Positions 27,832-43,015 are shown, numbered from the stretch's first letter. The stretch is 64,000 nucleotides of DNA from Melastoma dodecandrum (GCA_029817715.1 JARUPY010000304.1:1-64000); one strand, 5' to 3'. Notes: a model not told the origin generated them from the sequence alone. Numbers and translations are program-made.

Positions 27832-28440
27832 ATGTCCCCTCGTACTTCTTGGGTTCGAGGAAAGGATCTATGATCTCGTCCAGAACTCCCTTGCCGATCC
27901 TGTCTACAGCCAGCTAGGACAACACCAAAGCTGTACACGTCGCTCTTGTCCGTGAGGCAGAAGTCCTGATGATACTGCGGGTCGAGGTACCTGGGGGTTC
28001 CCTGTGGGGCAGTCAAGATGTGAGAGTTTTCCTTTATTCCCAGCCTCGACAGGCCGAAATCCGCGACCTTTGACTTGAAGTTGTAGTCCAGAAGGATGTT
28101 GCTTGATTTGATGCCCCTGTGGTATAGCGGTGGCTTGGAAGAGTGCAGAAGGGCGATGGCCCTGGCTTTTTCAGATGCGATCGCGAGTCTCTGACATAAA
28201 GTCCCATTCGATATGTACTCAAAGATGAGCACGTGCTCGCCCTACTCGATCGAGAAACCGAGCAGCCATATCAAGTTAGGGTGACTGACGGAGGACAGGA
28301 GCTTGATCTCGTTCATGACCTGATCGACGCTGTCCTGACGTTTAATCCTCTTAATAGCAACCCACTCGTCGTTCTGCAGCTTCCCGGCTCCCCTGTCCTC
28401 AAAGCCTGGCTACGACTCCCTCTTCTCAAAGGAAGCTTCA
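27832..28440 (-). pseudogene. WAK-like / LRK10L-type kinase fragment, N-terminal part of the kinase domain
   Basis: From 28440 down: LQNDEWVAIKRIK (ATP-binding Lys), MNEIKLLSSVSHPNLIWLLG, a TAG stop after [19 protein letters not shown], then [13 protein letters not shown] (catalytic loop with the invariant Asp of HRD replaced by Gly), [10 protein letters not shown] (DFG motif) and [12 protein letters not shown]. The sequence resembles WAK-like 14/20 and LRK10L kinases. The stop plus the HRG change show loss of kinase function. It ends at the copia element and resumes at 24088. There is no glycine-rich loop or extracellular domain, so only an internal part was captured. Confidence 0.85.
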
Positions 28441-29542
28441 CCCCTGGTCTTAAAACCCCGATGGTAATGTTTTCTATTTTTAACTTTTTAACTTTTTTTT
28501 AATTACATTTTACACTAGCATGTTTGCGAAGATGTTTTTTTTCTTTTCTTAAAAGAATTCAATTTTTATACATTGGTCTTATACCATTTTGTCCGCTCTC
28601 ATTTTTAGGATTTTTAATTAATTTGCCACACGATTTTAGTAAGTTTTCATGGTATGGCACTAAATTTTTTTTTTTAGACTTTCAAAGTTTTGTTTTTAAT
28701 ATTTTAAAATTCATTTTTTAAAAATTCTTTTAAACCCTTTGAACTTATTTCTTTTCAATTGCTTTACAATGTACAACGACGTATCTATTGAGAGCTCGCA
28801 TTAGTTAGTTATCTTTTGTCAAAATAACTCGTACAATAATTATTCCTATTTTCGAACAGTTTACTTAGTTTATTCGATTTTATGCAGGCACCTCGGGGGC
28901 ATGCCTTATAGACAACCAAGGCACGTACCCCACTCAACGCATTCAAGATAACAGAAGTTATATTCGAGGGTTTATGTTAGATTCTCGAAGATCAAGACCC
29001 TCGGAAGACAGCTTCGCACTCACCAATGTACGGCATCAGCGGCTCGTCAGGTTCACAGTAAACCTATTTTAAAAGTGGCACCGTGAGGTATAATCACTAA
29101 CGGGAGCGTTCTACAGAGAGCGAGAAATGCCCTTGAATTTACTTCGGTGTAGAAACTGTTAAGGGCATTAATCAATCTATGCTGCTTGTGTTTTACCCGA
29201 AATAAACTTTTAAGAAATATTTTTTAAAAAATGATTCACGTAGACATTTTAAGCATTACTGAGCTCGAGATCATTTTTTTTATGTCAAACAATGTCTTCT
29301 TCTAAAACCGAGCTCAAATAAATTCACACATTGGGAACACACGATAAAGCCTCCCTCTTCTTTGCGATGCATGCGATTTAGTAATCCCTAATTCCCAAAC
29401 CATAGCGAATCTCTATAGTTTTTCTAACTTGAACTTAAAATAAGATAGTGGAGACTCCGACACGTTTTCAAAATCCGAAGCCTTATCGTCAAGAGATGAT
29501 ATTCATTTTAAATGGAACCGGAAACGGGATCCACCCGCTATA

Positions 29543-29547
29543 CACGT
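29543..29547 (+). repeat. Target-site duplication CACGT, right
   Basis: Second copy of the CACGT duplication that flanks the LTR-type insertion; unit A sequence resumes here with TTAGGATATTTGCC. Confidence 0.9.
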
Positions 29548-30424
29548 TAGGATATTTGCCACGAACATGAGGTTCGGATATTGGTTTGAAGATGTGTTCA
29601 CTTTACAATAGAAAAAAGAAAACAAATATCACATGAGACAATTCAATTGAAAAGGAAAACACTCGCGAATGCCATTGATTAATCTCAGAAAAAAAACATG
29701 AAAAAAGTAGCAAGTGGCAACTCAAGATTGCATACCTACTATGATATAAGAAATCTAATTTATAAAGCTAAACCTAACCAATTCCTATAACATCGGAACA
29801 ATTTGCATATCTAACCCCATGCCTCGAAATCTTCCTCATGCTCGTCCTCATGTCACGTGTCCCAACATTTGCTTGACCGCTGCCAATAGTGCCTTCGCTT
29901 GATCACTGCTGACGTGCCTTCGCTAGATCGGGCCCCTGACGCCTTTCACTAAATAACCATCTCGTCTCGTCCATCGGCCTTCGCTCGCTTGAAGTATTTC
30001 CTTACTCAATTTAGTGAGACAACCCCAAGGAGGACCACATTCGTCCAAAAGAATTTATTAACCGGAAAGTCGTCCCTTCGGCTTATTGGGTTCCTGGTCT
30101 TTTTACCCATTGGCACAATAAAGTCCTATGGCCTAAAATTATGTTGCTCAAACACCTCTTACCCACACCGAAAACAAAATATCAGCTTGGACTTCCAGAG
30201 ACGTAGACCTTATGGACCAGTTTAAGGCCTCTGCTAACCGAACGAGCCCAATTAAATGAGCCCATCGAACATAAAGGGCGTAACCTTTCAGGCCCAGAAT
30301 GTGCCCACCCCCCTTCCTCCTCTTTAGGTTTTTCTTTAAACATAAAATCTTACATGACGCTCATACACAGACATCATGTCATTCGGAGCTTCGTCCCTTT
30401 TGCAAGGCTGAGTCTGGCTGGTCT

Positions 30425-30850
30425 GGTGGTATTGTTTGCTAAATTCACAAGTGCACGAGTCGCGTCAAGTACTATAAAGTAAAGTATCGATCCATTAGGA
30501 GACAATGTAGGAAATCCCTTCTATCGTCCTAAAATTGCTCCCAAAGTGAAATCGCTTGCATCGCACATTAACTCGAATGACAAAAATCAGTATGGGGCAA
30601 CAATTATAGCTAACCTCTTCTTGAGTTCTAAGAATGCCTCCATACACTTACTATCGAAGATAAATGTTGTATCTTTTTTCAGAAGATTGCACGATGGTTT
30701 GGTGATCTTCGTGAAATCCTTGATGAAATGTTTGTAGAATCCCGCGTGTCCTAGGAAGCTTCGGACTCCCTTTATCGAAGTTGCTGGAGGCAGCCTTTCA
30801 ATAGTTTCAACCTTGGCTCTATCCACTTCAATTCCTTTTTCGGACATCCT
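30425..30850 (-). pseudogene. Ty3/gypsy RT fragment in unit A
   Basis: From 30847 down: [38 protein letters not shown] and MEAFLELKKRLAI, the connection between RT and RNase H of an Athila-like pol. It resembles but is distinct from the element at 5-11.6 kb. Only about 90 codons are present. The same fragment recurs at 36200-36605 within unit B, so it was already part of the unit before duplication. Confidence 0.8.
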
Positions 30851-31439
30851 GACCTAAGACAATTGTGTTTCATATTTTTATTTAAAGTCTCTATTTGCAA
30901 GAATCGAGGAAACCTGCATGAATATCCTACTTTGCGCTGGCATAAGTTGGGACACCACCGTTGGATTTGGGCGAAACTTGATATGTAGCTTCCTCATTTC
31001 ATAACCTTTATGTAAAGTCTTCTTTTGTTTCATCGGATGATCAATTACTGAGATATGACGGGAACAACGTTGCGAATAATGGATATAAGGAGATCCCACC
31101 GTTGGATTTTGGTGAAATTCAGTATGTAAATTCCTCATTAAGATCCGAATATGTGAATTTTAATTTTTCTTAAGTCAGACAATCTTACGTGAAGTTATGT
31201 TTTGTTCTGTAGACTTGCATATGTTGACTTTGTATTTAAGCTTATGTTTGACTTTGTGTTTGCATAAACATCACTTTCTCACTTCCATTTTATTTTGCAT
31301 GTACACTACGGATGCAATTTTGGGAACATCAACTTAATATTTTTAAAGATTATTTTAAGGCGCGCGTAACAAATCGTGTTTGGCATATGAATACATATGG
31401 AATCGCCAATTATATATGCCTGATCGGACCTAGCATGAA

Positions 31440-34386
<2,947 letters not shown>

Positions 34387-34433
34387 GCTGTAGAATCAAA
34401 ACACGCACGGAGACAGGGGTAAGAAAACTAAGG

Positions 34434-34446
34434 GATTATATAAAGA
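34434..34446 (-). promoter_or_regulatory. TATA box of subtilase copy B
   Basis: TATATAA about 50 bases upstream of the ATG at 34386, in the same context (TCTTTATATAATCC) as in copies A and C. Confidence 0.7.
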
Positions 34447-34602
34447 GAACAAGAACAAAGGAACGGGCCTCCTAAATTTTGTTATTGGGTGAAATTTTTA
34501 GAAAACCAGATATTTCATTTCAATAATATATCAACATTCCGGGCTATTCGAATGTGGGCTGATTTCATTTAATTTTTGTTATTGTTTGTTTTCTTCTTTT
34601 TT

Positions 34603-36608
34603 GGGTTTTTAACCCATAAACAATTTCGGCAATGAAATCTAGCCTTGGATTGTTACCTGGAGGATTTTGTATTATGAGGGAAAAATTAGATTTGGCATGG
34701 GCTGTCCAACTCATTTGAATTTCTAACCATGAAAATCTCGATAGTAAGAATAATCAGTCAGGGATATTAGTAAAGTTTATGATAATCTTTTATGGGATTT
34801 GAAAAGGGTAACCCTCACTCACTACATTGATAATTGGATTTAAATATCCTTTTAAAAATCTATCCAAAAAATCAAAGGATACTTTTCAAGCCAGCCTTTT
34901 GCCTGAGAGTTTACTTTTCTCTTCCCTTCGGCCACAATAACCCTATGTGCTTCTCGACCTTGGGAGATATGATCGACAGTTCCATCGGCTCATCCAACAG
35001 GGCCATTCCCACAAGTCCCTGTCATGATTTCTAGTTTCCTCCTCGTACCTTCGATCTTACTTCCCATTCTTCTTTAGAAGAAGCTCTCTATTTTCTCATC
35101 CGTCTTTCCGCTTTCCAATAGAAATTGGAGTATTTTTCTTATGATGGACATATTTGTCTCCAGTCATACGTCGGGGTTCTTGTCTGTTGCAGACCCTCTC
35201 ATTACCCTGGACTTCGACATTTAGCAAGTTTGCTGGATCATTGCCGGATGCATTCTAACGCCTTTTCGAGTCATCCTATTCCCAGTGTTGTCGTCAAAAA
35301 TGTGTTGATTAGCAAAACACGTTAGGATATTTGGCACGAACATGAGGTTCAGATATTGGTTTGAAGATATGTTCACCTTACAATAGTAAAGAAAATAAAA
35401 CAAATATCGCATGAGACAATTCAATTGAAAAGGAAAACACTCGCGAATGCCATTGATTAATCTCAGAAAAAAAAACATGAAAAAAAGTGGCAAGTGGCAA
35501 CCCAAGATTGCATACCTATTATATGATATAAGAAATCTAATTTATAAAGCTAATCCTAACCAATTCCTATAACATCGGAACAATTTGCATGTCTAACCCC
35601 ACACCTTGGAATCTTCTTCTTGCCCGATCCTCATGTCACGTGTGTCCCAACATTCGCTTGACCGCTGCCAACAGTGACTTCGCTTGATCGCTGCTGACGT
35701 GCCGTCGCTAGATCGTGCCCATGACGCCTTTCACTAAATGACCATCTCGTCTCGTCCATCAGCCTTCGCTTCGCTCGCTTGACGCATTTCCTTACTCAAT
35801 TTAGTCAGACAACCCCGAGGAGGACCACATTCGTCCAAAAGAATTTATTCACCGGAAAGTCGTCCCTTCGGCTTATTGGGTTCCTGGTCTTTTTCCCCAT
35901 TGGCACAATAAAGTCCTATGGCCCAAAATTATGTTGCTCAAACACCTCTTACCCACACCGAAAACAAAATATCAGATTGGGCTTCCAGAGACGTGGACCT
36001 TATGGACTAGTTTTAGGCCTCTGCTAACAGAACGAGGCCCAATTAAATGAGCCCATCGAACATAATGTGCCTAACATTTCAGGCCCAAAATGTGGCCAAC
36101 CCCCCCTCCTCCTCCTCTTAAGGTTTTTCTTTAAACATAAAATATTACACGACGCGCATACAGATATCATCGTCATCCGGAGCTTCGTGCCTTTTGCAAG
36201 GCTGAGTCTGGCTGGTCTAGTGGTATTGTTTGCTAAATTCGCAAGTGCACAAGTCGCGTCAAGTACTATAGAGTAAGTAAAGTATCGATCCCACAAGGAG
36301 ACAATGTAGGAAATCCCTTCTATTGTCCTAAAATTGCTCCCACAGTGAAATCGCTTGCATCTGTACATTAACTCGAATGGTAAAGACCGGTCTGGGGCAA
36401 CAATTATAGCTAATCTCTTCTTGAGTTCTATGAATGCCTCCATACGCTTACTATCGAAGATTAATGTTGTATCCTTTTCTAGAAGATTGCACGATGGTTT
36501 GGTGATCTTCGATAAATCCTTGATGAAATGTCTGTAGAATCCCGCGTGTCCTAAGAAGCTTCGGACTCCCTTTATCGAAGTTGCCGGGGGTAGCCTTTCA
36601 ATAGTTAT
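34603..36608 (+). repeat. Nested duplication upstream of subtilase B, first copy
   Basis: 34603-34880 matches 36609-36886, and 34893-36100 matches about 37574-38770. The junction at 36605-36609 (TTTCAATAGTT joined to ATGGGTTTTT) fuses the truncated RT fragment to the restart of the promoter-distal sequence. Copy C has a single, uninterrupted version. Confidence 0.8.
36200..36605 (-). pseudogene. Ty3/gypsy RT fragment in unit B
   Basis: Counterpart of 30425-30850 in unit A, with MEAFIELKKRLAIIVAP and the upstream HAGF..FIKD segment in shifted frames; cut at 36605 by the duplication junction. No function. Confidence 0.75.
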
Positions 36609-38770
36609 GGGTTTTTAACCCATAAACAATTTCGGCAATGAAATCTAGCCTTGGATTGTTACCTGGAGGATTTTGTATTATGAGGGAAAAATTAGATTTG
36701 GCATGGGCTGTCCAACTCATTTGAATTTCTAACCATGAAAATCTCGATAGTAAGAATAATCAGTCAGGGATATTAGTAAAGTTTATGATAATCTTTTATG
36801 GGATTTGAAAAGGGTAACCCTCACTCACTACATTGATAATTGGATTTAAATATCCTTTTAAAAATCTATCCAAAAAATCAAAGGATCGTTTATTTTATAT
36901 CATCTTCTAAAATGTAGTATGTGCCACCACTAAAGAAGGTCGAATCATTAGCAAGAGACATAACCCAGGAGACGAATCTGTTATCCATTCATATTTAGTA
37001 GAAAACGATTGCTTGCTCTGCGTTTGAGGGCAATCAGCAAAGGAAATATTTATGTACACTTGCCATAAATGAGAAGGTACGTACGTGCATTGCCCAAATG
37101 AATGAGGTATTCGGATAACCGACCAATCTCTGTGTCCACACGTATATTATATTCCTTTAACATCAAACATTAATTCAGTCAGAGATGGATTATAATATAA
37201 AATCGATCCATTAGACTCGTTTACTCCCACTTTCTTATCAAACCCTAATCAATTAAAGCCCTAACACATTGGATTGGATGTTTGACATAATCCGTTTTGT
37301 ACACTCGGTTTGGATATTGATTTGAAGATGCGATCACCGTACTAAGAAAAGAAAATGAAGATCACACAAGATAATTTAATTGAAAAGGAATCTCAATTAT
37401 CTTAGGCCCCACAAATCAACGACACCACCGAGTGGCCTCATGGGCTCCCCACCATGTAGCTTTCCCTCCTCTTACTCTGTGGGTCTATAATAGAAGTTTT
37501 CGTAAGATGCCCAGTAGGCATCGCCTAATGACACAGGGGCTTGCTATGTTTGCACTATTCGAGGCTCCTACGCCTGCCTTTCGCCTGAGAGTTTACTTTT
37601 CTCTTCCCTTCGGCCACAACAACCCTATGTGCTTCTCAACCTTGGGAGATATGATCGACAGTTTCATCGGCTCATCCAACAGGGCCATTCCCACAAGTCC
37701 CTGTCATGATTTCTAGGTTCCGCCACATACCTCGATCTTACTTCCCATTCTTCTTTAGAAGAAGCTCTCTATTTTCTATCCGTTTTTCCGAATCTTTCCA
37801 ACAGAAATTGGAGTATTTTTCTTATGATGGACATATTTGTCTCCAGTCATACGTCGGGGTTCTTGTCTGTTGCAAACCCCCTCATTGCCCTGGACTTCGA
37901 CATTTAGCAAGTTTGCTGGATCATTGTAGGATGCATTCTAACACCTTTTCGAGTCATCCTACTCCCACTGTTGTCGCCGAAAATGTGTTGATTAGCAAAA
38001 CACCTTAGGATATTTGGCATGAACATGAGATATTCGGATATTGATTTGAAGATGTGTTCACCTTACAATAGTAAAGAAAAGAAAACAAATATCGCATGAG
38101 ACAATTCAATTGAAAAGGAAAACACTCGCGGATGCCATTGATTAATCTCATGAAAAAAAACATGAAAAAAAGTAGCAAGTAGCAACCCAAGATTGCATAC
38201 CTAATATGATATAAGAAATATTTAGAAAGCTAATCCTAACCAATTCCTATAACATCGGAACAATTTGCATGTCTAACCCTACGCCTTGGAATCTTCTTCA
38301 TGCCCGATCCTCATGTCACGTGTGTCCCAACAGTCGCTTGACTGCTGCCTACAGTGCCTTCGCTTGATCGCTGCTGACGTGCCTTCGCTAGATCGTGACC
38401 ATGACGCCTTTCACTAAATGACCATCTCGTCTCGTCCATCGGCCTTCGCTCCCTTGACGCATTTCCTTACTCAATTTAGTCAGGCAACCCCGAGGAGGAC
38501 CACATTCGTCCAAAAGAATTTATTCACCGGAAAGTCGTCCCTTCGGCTTATTAGGTTCCTAGTCTTTTTCCCCATTGGCACGGTAAAGTCCTATGGCCCA
38601 AAATTATGTTGCTCAAAACACCTCTTACCCACACCAAAAACAAAATATCAGCTTGGGGTTCGAGAGACGTGGACCTTATGGACCAGTTTTAGGCCTCTGC
38701 TAACAGAACGAGGCCCAATTACATGAGCCCATCGAACATAAAGGGCCTAACATTTCAAGCCCAAAATGTG

Positions 38771-38795
38771 CCCCCCCCCCCCCCCCCCCGCCCCC
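38771..38795. repeat. Poly-C tract
   Basis: Nineteen C, one G, five C. It replaces about 90 bp of the paralogous sequence at 36095-36170, so it marks a deletion or a sequence problem. A second run of 11 C lies at 39040-39050. Confidence 0.85.
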
Positions 38796-38867
38796 TTCCG
38801 CCTCCTCGTCGTCATCCGGAGCTTCGTGCCTTTCGCAAGGCTGAGTCTGGCTGGTCTGGTGGTATGA

Positions 38868-39540
38868 CCGAGGGTTTCTCTTCCTACGCTGGATTTTTTT
38901 CGCTATTTCCGTTTGCTTCGGTGGTGCGTGTTTCCCTCCATCTGAGTTTATCGGAGCTGATTCGGGTTTCGGAATTAGCAGGCCGAGTGGGCAGTTCAGT
39001 TAGGTCGATGCTTGCTCGGAGATGCATGGAGAAATCGTGCCCCCCCCCCCACTTTTTTTGGGTTTACTTTGCAATTTTGTTTCGGAATGCGTGTTGCGAT
39101 GCTTTGATGAGTTAGTTTTTGTGGCTTCCGACCGTTTGATACCACGGGAGTTGGGGAAGTGATGTTCGTAATTAATCTCCGTTTGATGCATCGAGTGAGT
39201 TGCGTTGGTTGAGACTTTCTAATTGTACTGATCTGAGGAGGTCGTACACAAGAGTAGTGTTGGCTATGGCGAATTTGACTCGATGTGATGACAACCGGGC
39301 ATGGTTATGGCCACTTCCTCTTCTTTTAAGTTTAATTTTGGATGATTTTTGTTGCCTTCCTGCTTTTTCCAAACGAGTTCTTTGTCGATTACTTGGCGAA
39401 TGGCATGTTACAGAAGGGCTATGATTTGTTCTCCTTTTTTTGGTAATTTGCAGGAACTTGCGTCATTAGGCACAAGGAAATTCCCTTTCTGTTATTGAGA
39501 AGGACCGCCAACTTGCTAACTTGCAACTTGCAACTTGCTC
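38868..39540. other. Unique stretch between unit B and repeat R1c
   Basis: After the point where units A and B1 carry the gypsy RT fragment, unit B2 continues into sequence seen nowhere else in the window. It is T-rich with the second poly-C run. Short ORFs only; none has a recognisable domain. Confidence 0.4.
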
Positions 39541-39544
39541 GGGG

Positions 39545-40672
39545 GAGTGGACTCCGGTCTAGCACGCGCGCGGCGGCACAAGCGACACGAGGATCCGAGC
39601 CCACTCCCCCGAAGCGCAATCCGGTCGACGTCGCGACTCGAACGTCAGACGCTGCGGAAGGGCATCGGGTTGAGTCCTCCCTTGATTCCCGAGTGGGTCT
39701 GCGGGACATTTCGCTGACCATCTCCAGTCCTTTGGAGGCGACGGGCGAAAGGCTGCGTAAGGCCTCACTTAGGAATTTCAAGGAGGACCCAGGGAGCGGC
39801 TCGTGTCGCCGTTACCAATCTAAAATGGCTCCGTAAAAAATATGCTGTTATTGTTTAACCTAGGTAAACTATACGGAGTCGCCATCGACTTTATTTTAAA
39901 ACTATTTAAGTCGGAAAAACAGTTGGTTCGGGGATTCCTATTTGCTAATCCTTACATTCTAAGCATGCGAAGAGGTAGCGTTTACTCCAAAAAAGGTTTG
40001 CTTTTGGTTAACGGGCGTGGGACACGATCCGGACATGACTTCTCACTTATGTGGTTGTTTTACGGGCGTTGGACCCGATTCAGGCGTTAGACTTGAACTC
40101 ATGTTTTGTTTGATTACACCAACATGCGGCAATAAACCTAATTTGCCTAACGACATGCGTACAAGGACAAATAGTTATTGGATGGAAGGGGACGGGGAAG
40201 GATGGTGACTACGGACCTATGCACTTGGGCCCGCAGCCCGTTACAGGTGGATATATAATTTGTTTCGAGGAGGCCCGTACCTCCCCTTTGTACCTGAAAT
40301 GACGGTTGATGCACTTTTACTTCGAACCAACGGTTTTTTTAAGCCGCAGTAGATCCAACCCACGCGGTTTGTTACACTCGCCTTTTTTTGAGCTTTCTAT
40401 CTTCGAACCTCGCTTTGTCGAAATCCCGAGTAGCTCGGTTGATTTTCATGCAAAATCAAACCAAACTACAGTAGAGAAAATGGTAGTCAGAAAATTCTAA
40501 TTAAGACGTGTTAAATGTTTAGAATCAACTGAATGAGTAAGAATGATACTTACGGGGCGTTTGTGGCCCGTTGATGTTGATCTTCCGTGATGTCGAAAAA
40601 TGATGTTCCTTCGTAATGAAATTCCGTTCGAAATGATCGAATAAAATGAGACATTTTAAGCCCGTTGGTGTC
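39545..40672 (-). repeat. LTR-like dispersed repeat R1, copy c (split)
   Basis: Reverse orientation relative to R1a and R1b. 39545-40500 matches them in detail, including the GCTCCGTAAAAAA and CGGAGTCGCCAT segments, and similarity to R1d continues past 40500 (the ACTTACG-GGGCG-TTTG/CTTG phrase). It is interrupted at 40672 by the 10-kb LTR element and should resume after 50724. Confidence 0.65.
40668..40672 (+). repeat. Target-site duplication GTGTC, left
   Basis: GTGTC immediately before the 5' LTR at 40673; identical to 50720-50724. Confidence 0.92.
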
Positions 40673-41219
40673 TGTCATAACCCAATTTTTTCTACAAAAA
40701 ATCACAAAAAATTGAAAATCACAAAAAATACTAAAAATTTGAAAATCATCAAAAAATCAATAAAAATCATCAAAAATCTTCTAAAATCACTGAAAATAAT
40801 CTAAAATCCCACAAAATCACAAAAAATCTGCTTTTAAAAATAATTTTTCTCCCTATAATACACTTAAGAGGGACGGAGAAACAAGCAAGCAAGGAAGGAG
40901 GGAGGGAGGAAAACGAAAAACAAAGGCTTAGTCGTTAAAGCACGATTCCAAGTCCTGGCCAAATGGTTGCTCAACGATGACCTTTGTCCAACAACTGTCT
41001 GAGGAGGCGCGATTCTTGGAGCACCTCACGGCATCGACAAACAAGTGTGGGGGTTGAAAGCACCCCGGCCTTTAATAAAAGTTCTACAATTATCAAGAGA
41101 TTTCGCATTGATAGCCTCCCATGCAGTCCCGACATCAATCTGGTTGTCGCAGCAAGCTTCTCAGTTGCGTCGAGGATATCCATTTTAAATGGAACCGGAA
41201 ACGGGATCCACCCGCGACA
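40673..41219 (+). repeat. 5' LTR (internally deleted)
   Basis: Starts TGTCATAACCC and ends CACCCGCGACA. Compared with the 3' LTR it jumps from TCAGTTGCG (3' LTR position 49411) to TCGAGGATAT (3' LTR position 50687). It keeps an 18-bp piece (TTTTAAATGGAACCGG) that the 3' LTR lacks and that the LTR-type insertion at 29500 also has, so each LTR carries its own small deletion. Confidence 0.9.
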
Positions 41220-41223
41220 GATT

Positions 41224-41241
41224 TGGCGACTCCGCTGGGGA
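41224..41241 (+). other. Primer-binding site, Tat/Ogre type
   Basis: TGGCGACTCCGCTGGGGA four bases after the 5' LTR. This is the type of primer site reported for Ogre/Tat elements and ascribed to tRNA-Arg; I could not compare it with tRNA sequences here. Confidence 0.7.
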
Positions 41242-41832
41242 TTACTTGTTTTTTTTTAGAGAATTATGGTCGAAAACTCGTTTTTTTAAGGGGTGCTTAG
41301 CTTTTTGTATGTGTTTTGCGTTTGAATTTGTTTGACGTTCTTTCATGTATTATTACTTGATGCTTGATTTTTCCTGTTACATGAGCCTTCATCCCGGGCG
41401 CCAAAGGATTAGTTCGGGTATACCATATGCCGACGGGTATTGGCCGTTTGCCTCTACCTTTAGGTGGGTACCCACCTGTTTACCGCCGGACGAATATCCG
41501 AGTCCTTTCATTTAAAATGGACCCAGACTCGGATTTCTCCGTTTACGGTTAATGAACGGGTCCAAGCCACATCCGTAACGGCAGATAGAATCATTTGATG
41601 GGTTATCCTCTGCATGATTTCATAACTCATGTTTTTATCTTACTCTAACCCCACCTTTCTATGTGCTGTTTAATTTAGCTCGGTTCGGTAAGGAGGTTGT
41701 TCTCTTCTCTTACTAAATTTATTCATATGCATTGTGCGCTTGCCTCCATTTTAGCAATTTGCATATATTATTCCGTTTGCATCTTAAGCACATTCTTGAC
41801 ATGTCTTTCGGATCTGTTTCTCTAAATTCAGG

Positions 41833-43015
41833 ATGCCTATAATAAACTTGACACGTAATCTCTCATCCGACCACGTGCTAAAAGATTGGTTCAAACATTT
41901 ATACCCATCTGAGCAATATTTTGTTCGGACAAAGCTAGTAAGCCTTATTAACCTCATTGATATTGAACTGGATTTAGGATTCCTACATAACTTACTAGAA
42001 AAATTGGATGCGAACACTTTTCGTTCAAGTTCGAAGACTTTGAGCTCACCAACATTAGAGGAGTATGTCTAGCTTGCGCGACTCCCTCACATCCCTGGTT
42101 TGCTGCCTCTAGAGCGTACTCCTTCATTAAAGAATGATCTTCCAATTGTTCTCAATGTTATACCGTAGCATCGTCACTAATTACCTCTCATAACCATGTG
42201 AATATTGAAGAGCTTCTTCTATGTGAAAGGAGTGTTTGCGTGGCTTAAACTGAAGAAGGTCAATTGTCTGCCCGGGCTTTCATTCTTGTCGTCGTCGGGA
42301 TGATTATCTTTCCATTTACCAAGCGTTCAATTCATGCGCAGGCTGTCCTTATCACAAGAGCATTACTATCGGGCAAACCCTCATCCCCACTATCCTCGGC
42401 GAAACACTCAGCGGCCTCACGAGGATCAATATCCAAGCTAGAAGAGTTCGTAATCATGACATAACGTTTTGCTTGCCTCTTCTCCTAGCATGGTTTTCTT
42501 CTCACTTGGGGATTAGTGCCTATAAATATCTTCATGATCAAGATTTATTACGACACTTTTCTCGCCACATATCTCTTCCCCCCAAGGGATTCACACACCG
42601 GAAGACTTTCTTCGAAAGTCTTACGAGTAACCATTTTTTTTTCCATATGCCTCGACATTTTAAGACGGGTCCGATCATGCTTGCAGTTAAGGGAAGTGCC
42701 TATATACCGATTCTCGGTCTTCATGGGAGTTTTTATTATGTACCCATCCGAGTCGCGCACCAATTTGGAGGATTCCCAAAAGTTCCACCACATCAGCGTC
42801 TTCACAAGTCTTTCTACGCGGATGAGTTACAAATTCATAAAGTTCGGTTTGGGAGTGCTATTAAACACATCGTCAAAGAGTGGGAGCAGCCACGGATCAT
42901 CGAGTTTACTTGTCCGATCATCGACCTCGACGAATACGATCTCATGATTGCAACCTTCAAACACCAACGTCTAGCATTGGAAATGAGCCTCCCATCTACC
43001 TCACGCTCAGCCTAA
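41833..43015 (+). pseudogene. DUF7745-like element ORF, degraded
   Basis: Pieces in shifting frames: 41833-42072 ends SPTLEEYV, followed in frame after a stop by LARLPHIPGLLPLERTP; 42264-42464 has AFILVVVGMIIFPF; 42473-43015 (180 codons) has LLLAWFSSHLG, GSFYYVPIRVAHQFGG, LHKSFYADE and IKHIVKEW. The order 'TLEEY', 'ILA-IYGLIIFP', 'LLLAWFHSHF' and 'Y-PLLVLRQ...W' is that of plant DUF7745 proteins, often encoded by Tat-lineage retrotransposons. Their role is unknown; a structural or RNA-binding gag-like role is often assumed. At least two frameshifts and stops disable this copy. Recognition is from pattern memory, not alignment. Confidence 0.65.

Larger units (their letters stand above)
21495..29542 (+). 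mobile_element. LTR-type insertion carrying two captured receptor-kinase fragments
   Basis: Starts with TGTCATAACCCAATTTTTT and ends with GATCCACCCGCTATA, the ends (two changes in the last six bases) of the LTRs of the element at 40673-50719, and is flanked by the 5-bp duplication CACGT. Parts 21495-21700, 23391-23500 and 28440-29542 match successive parts of that element's 3' LTR (48917-49080, 49390-49490 and 49690-50719). No primer site or internal region is seen, so it looks like a solo LTR. Between the LTR parts lie an SD2-5-like receptor-kinase fragment (21810-23390, +) and a WAK-like kinase fragment (28440-23640, -) that was later split by a copia element. Without the copia insertion the LTR would be about 4.3 kb. 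Confidence 0.8.

Noticed and set aside
39495..39836. ORF of 113 codons (+)
   Set aside because: Lies in repeat R1c; the homologous parts of R1a, R1b and R1d do not keep it open.
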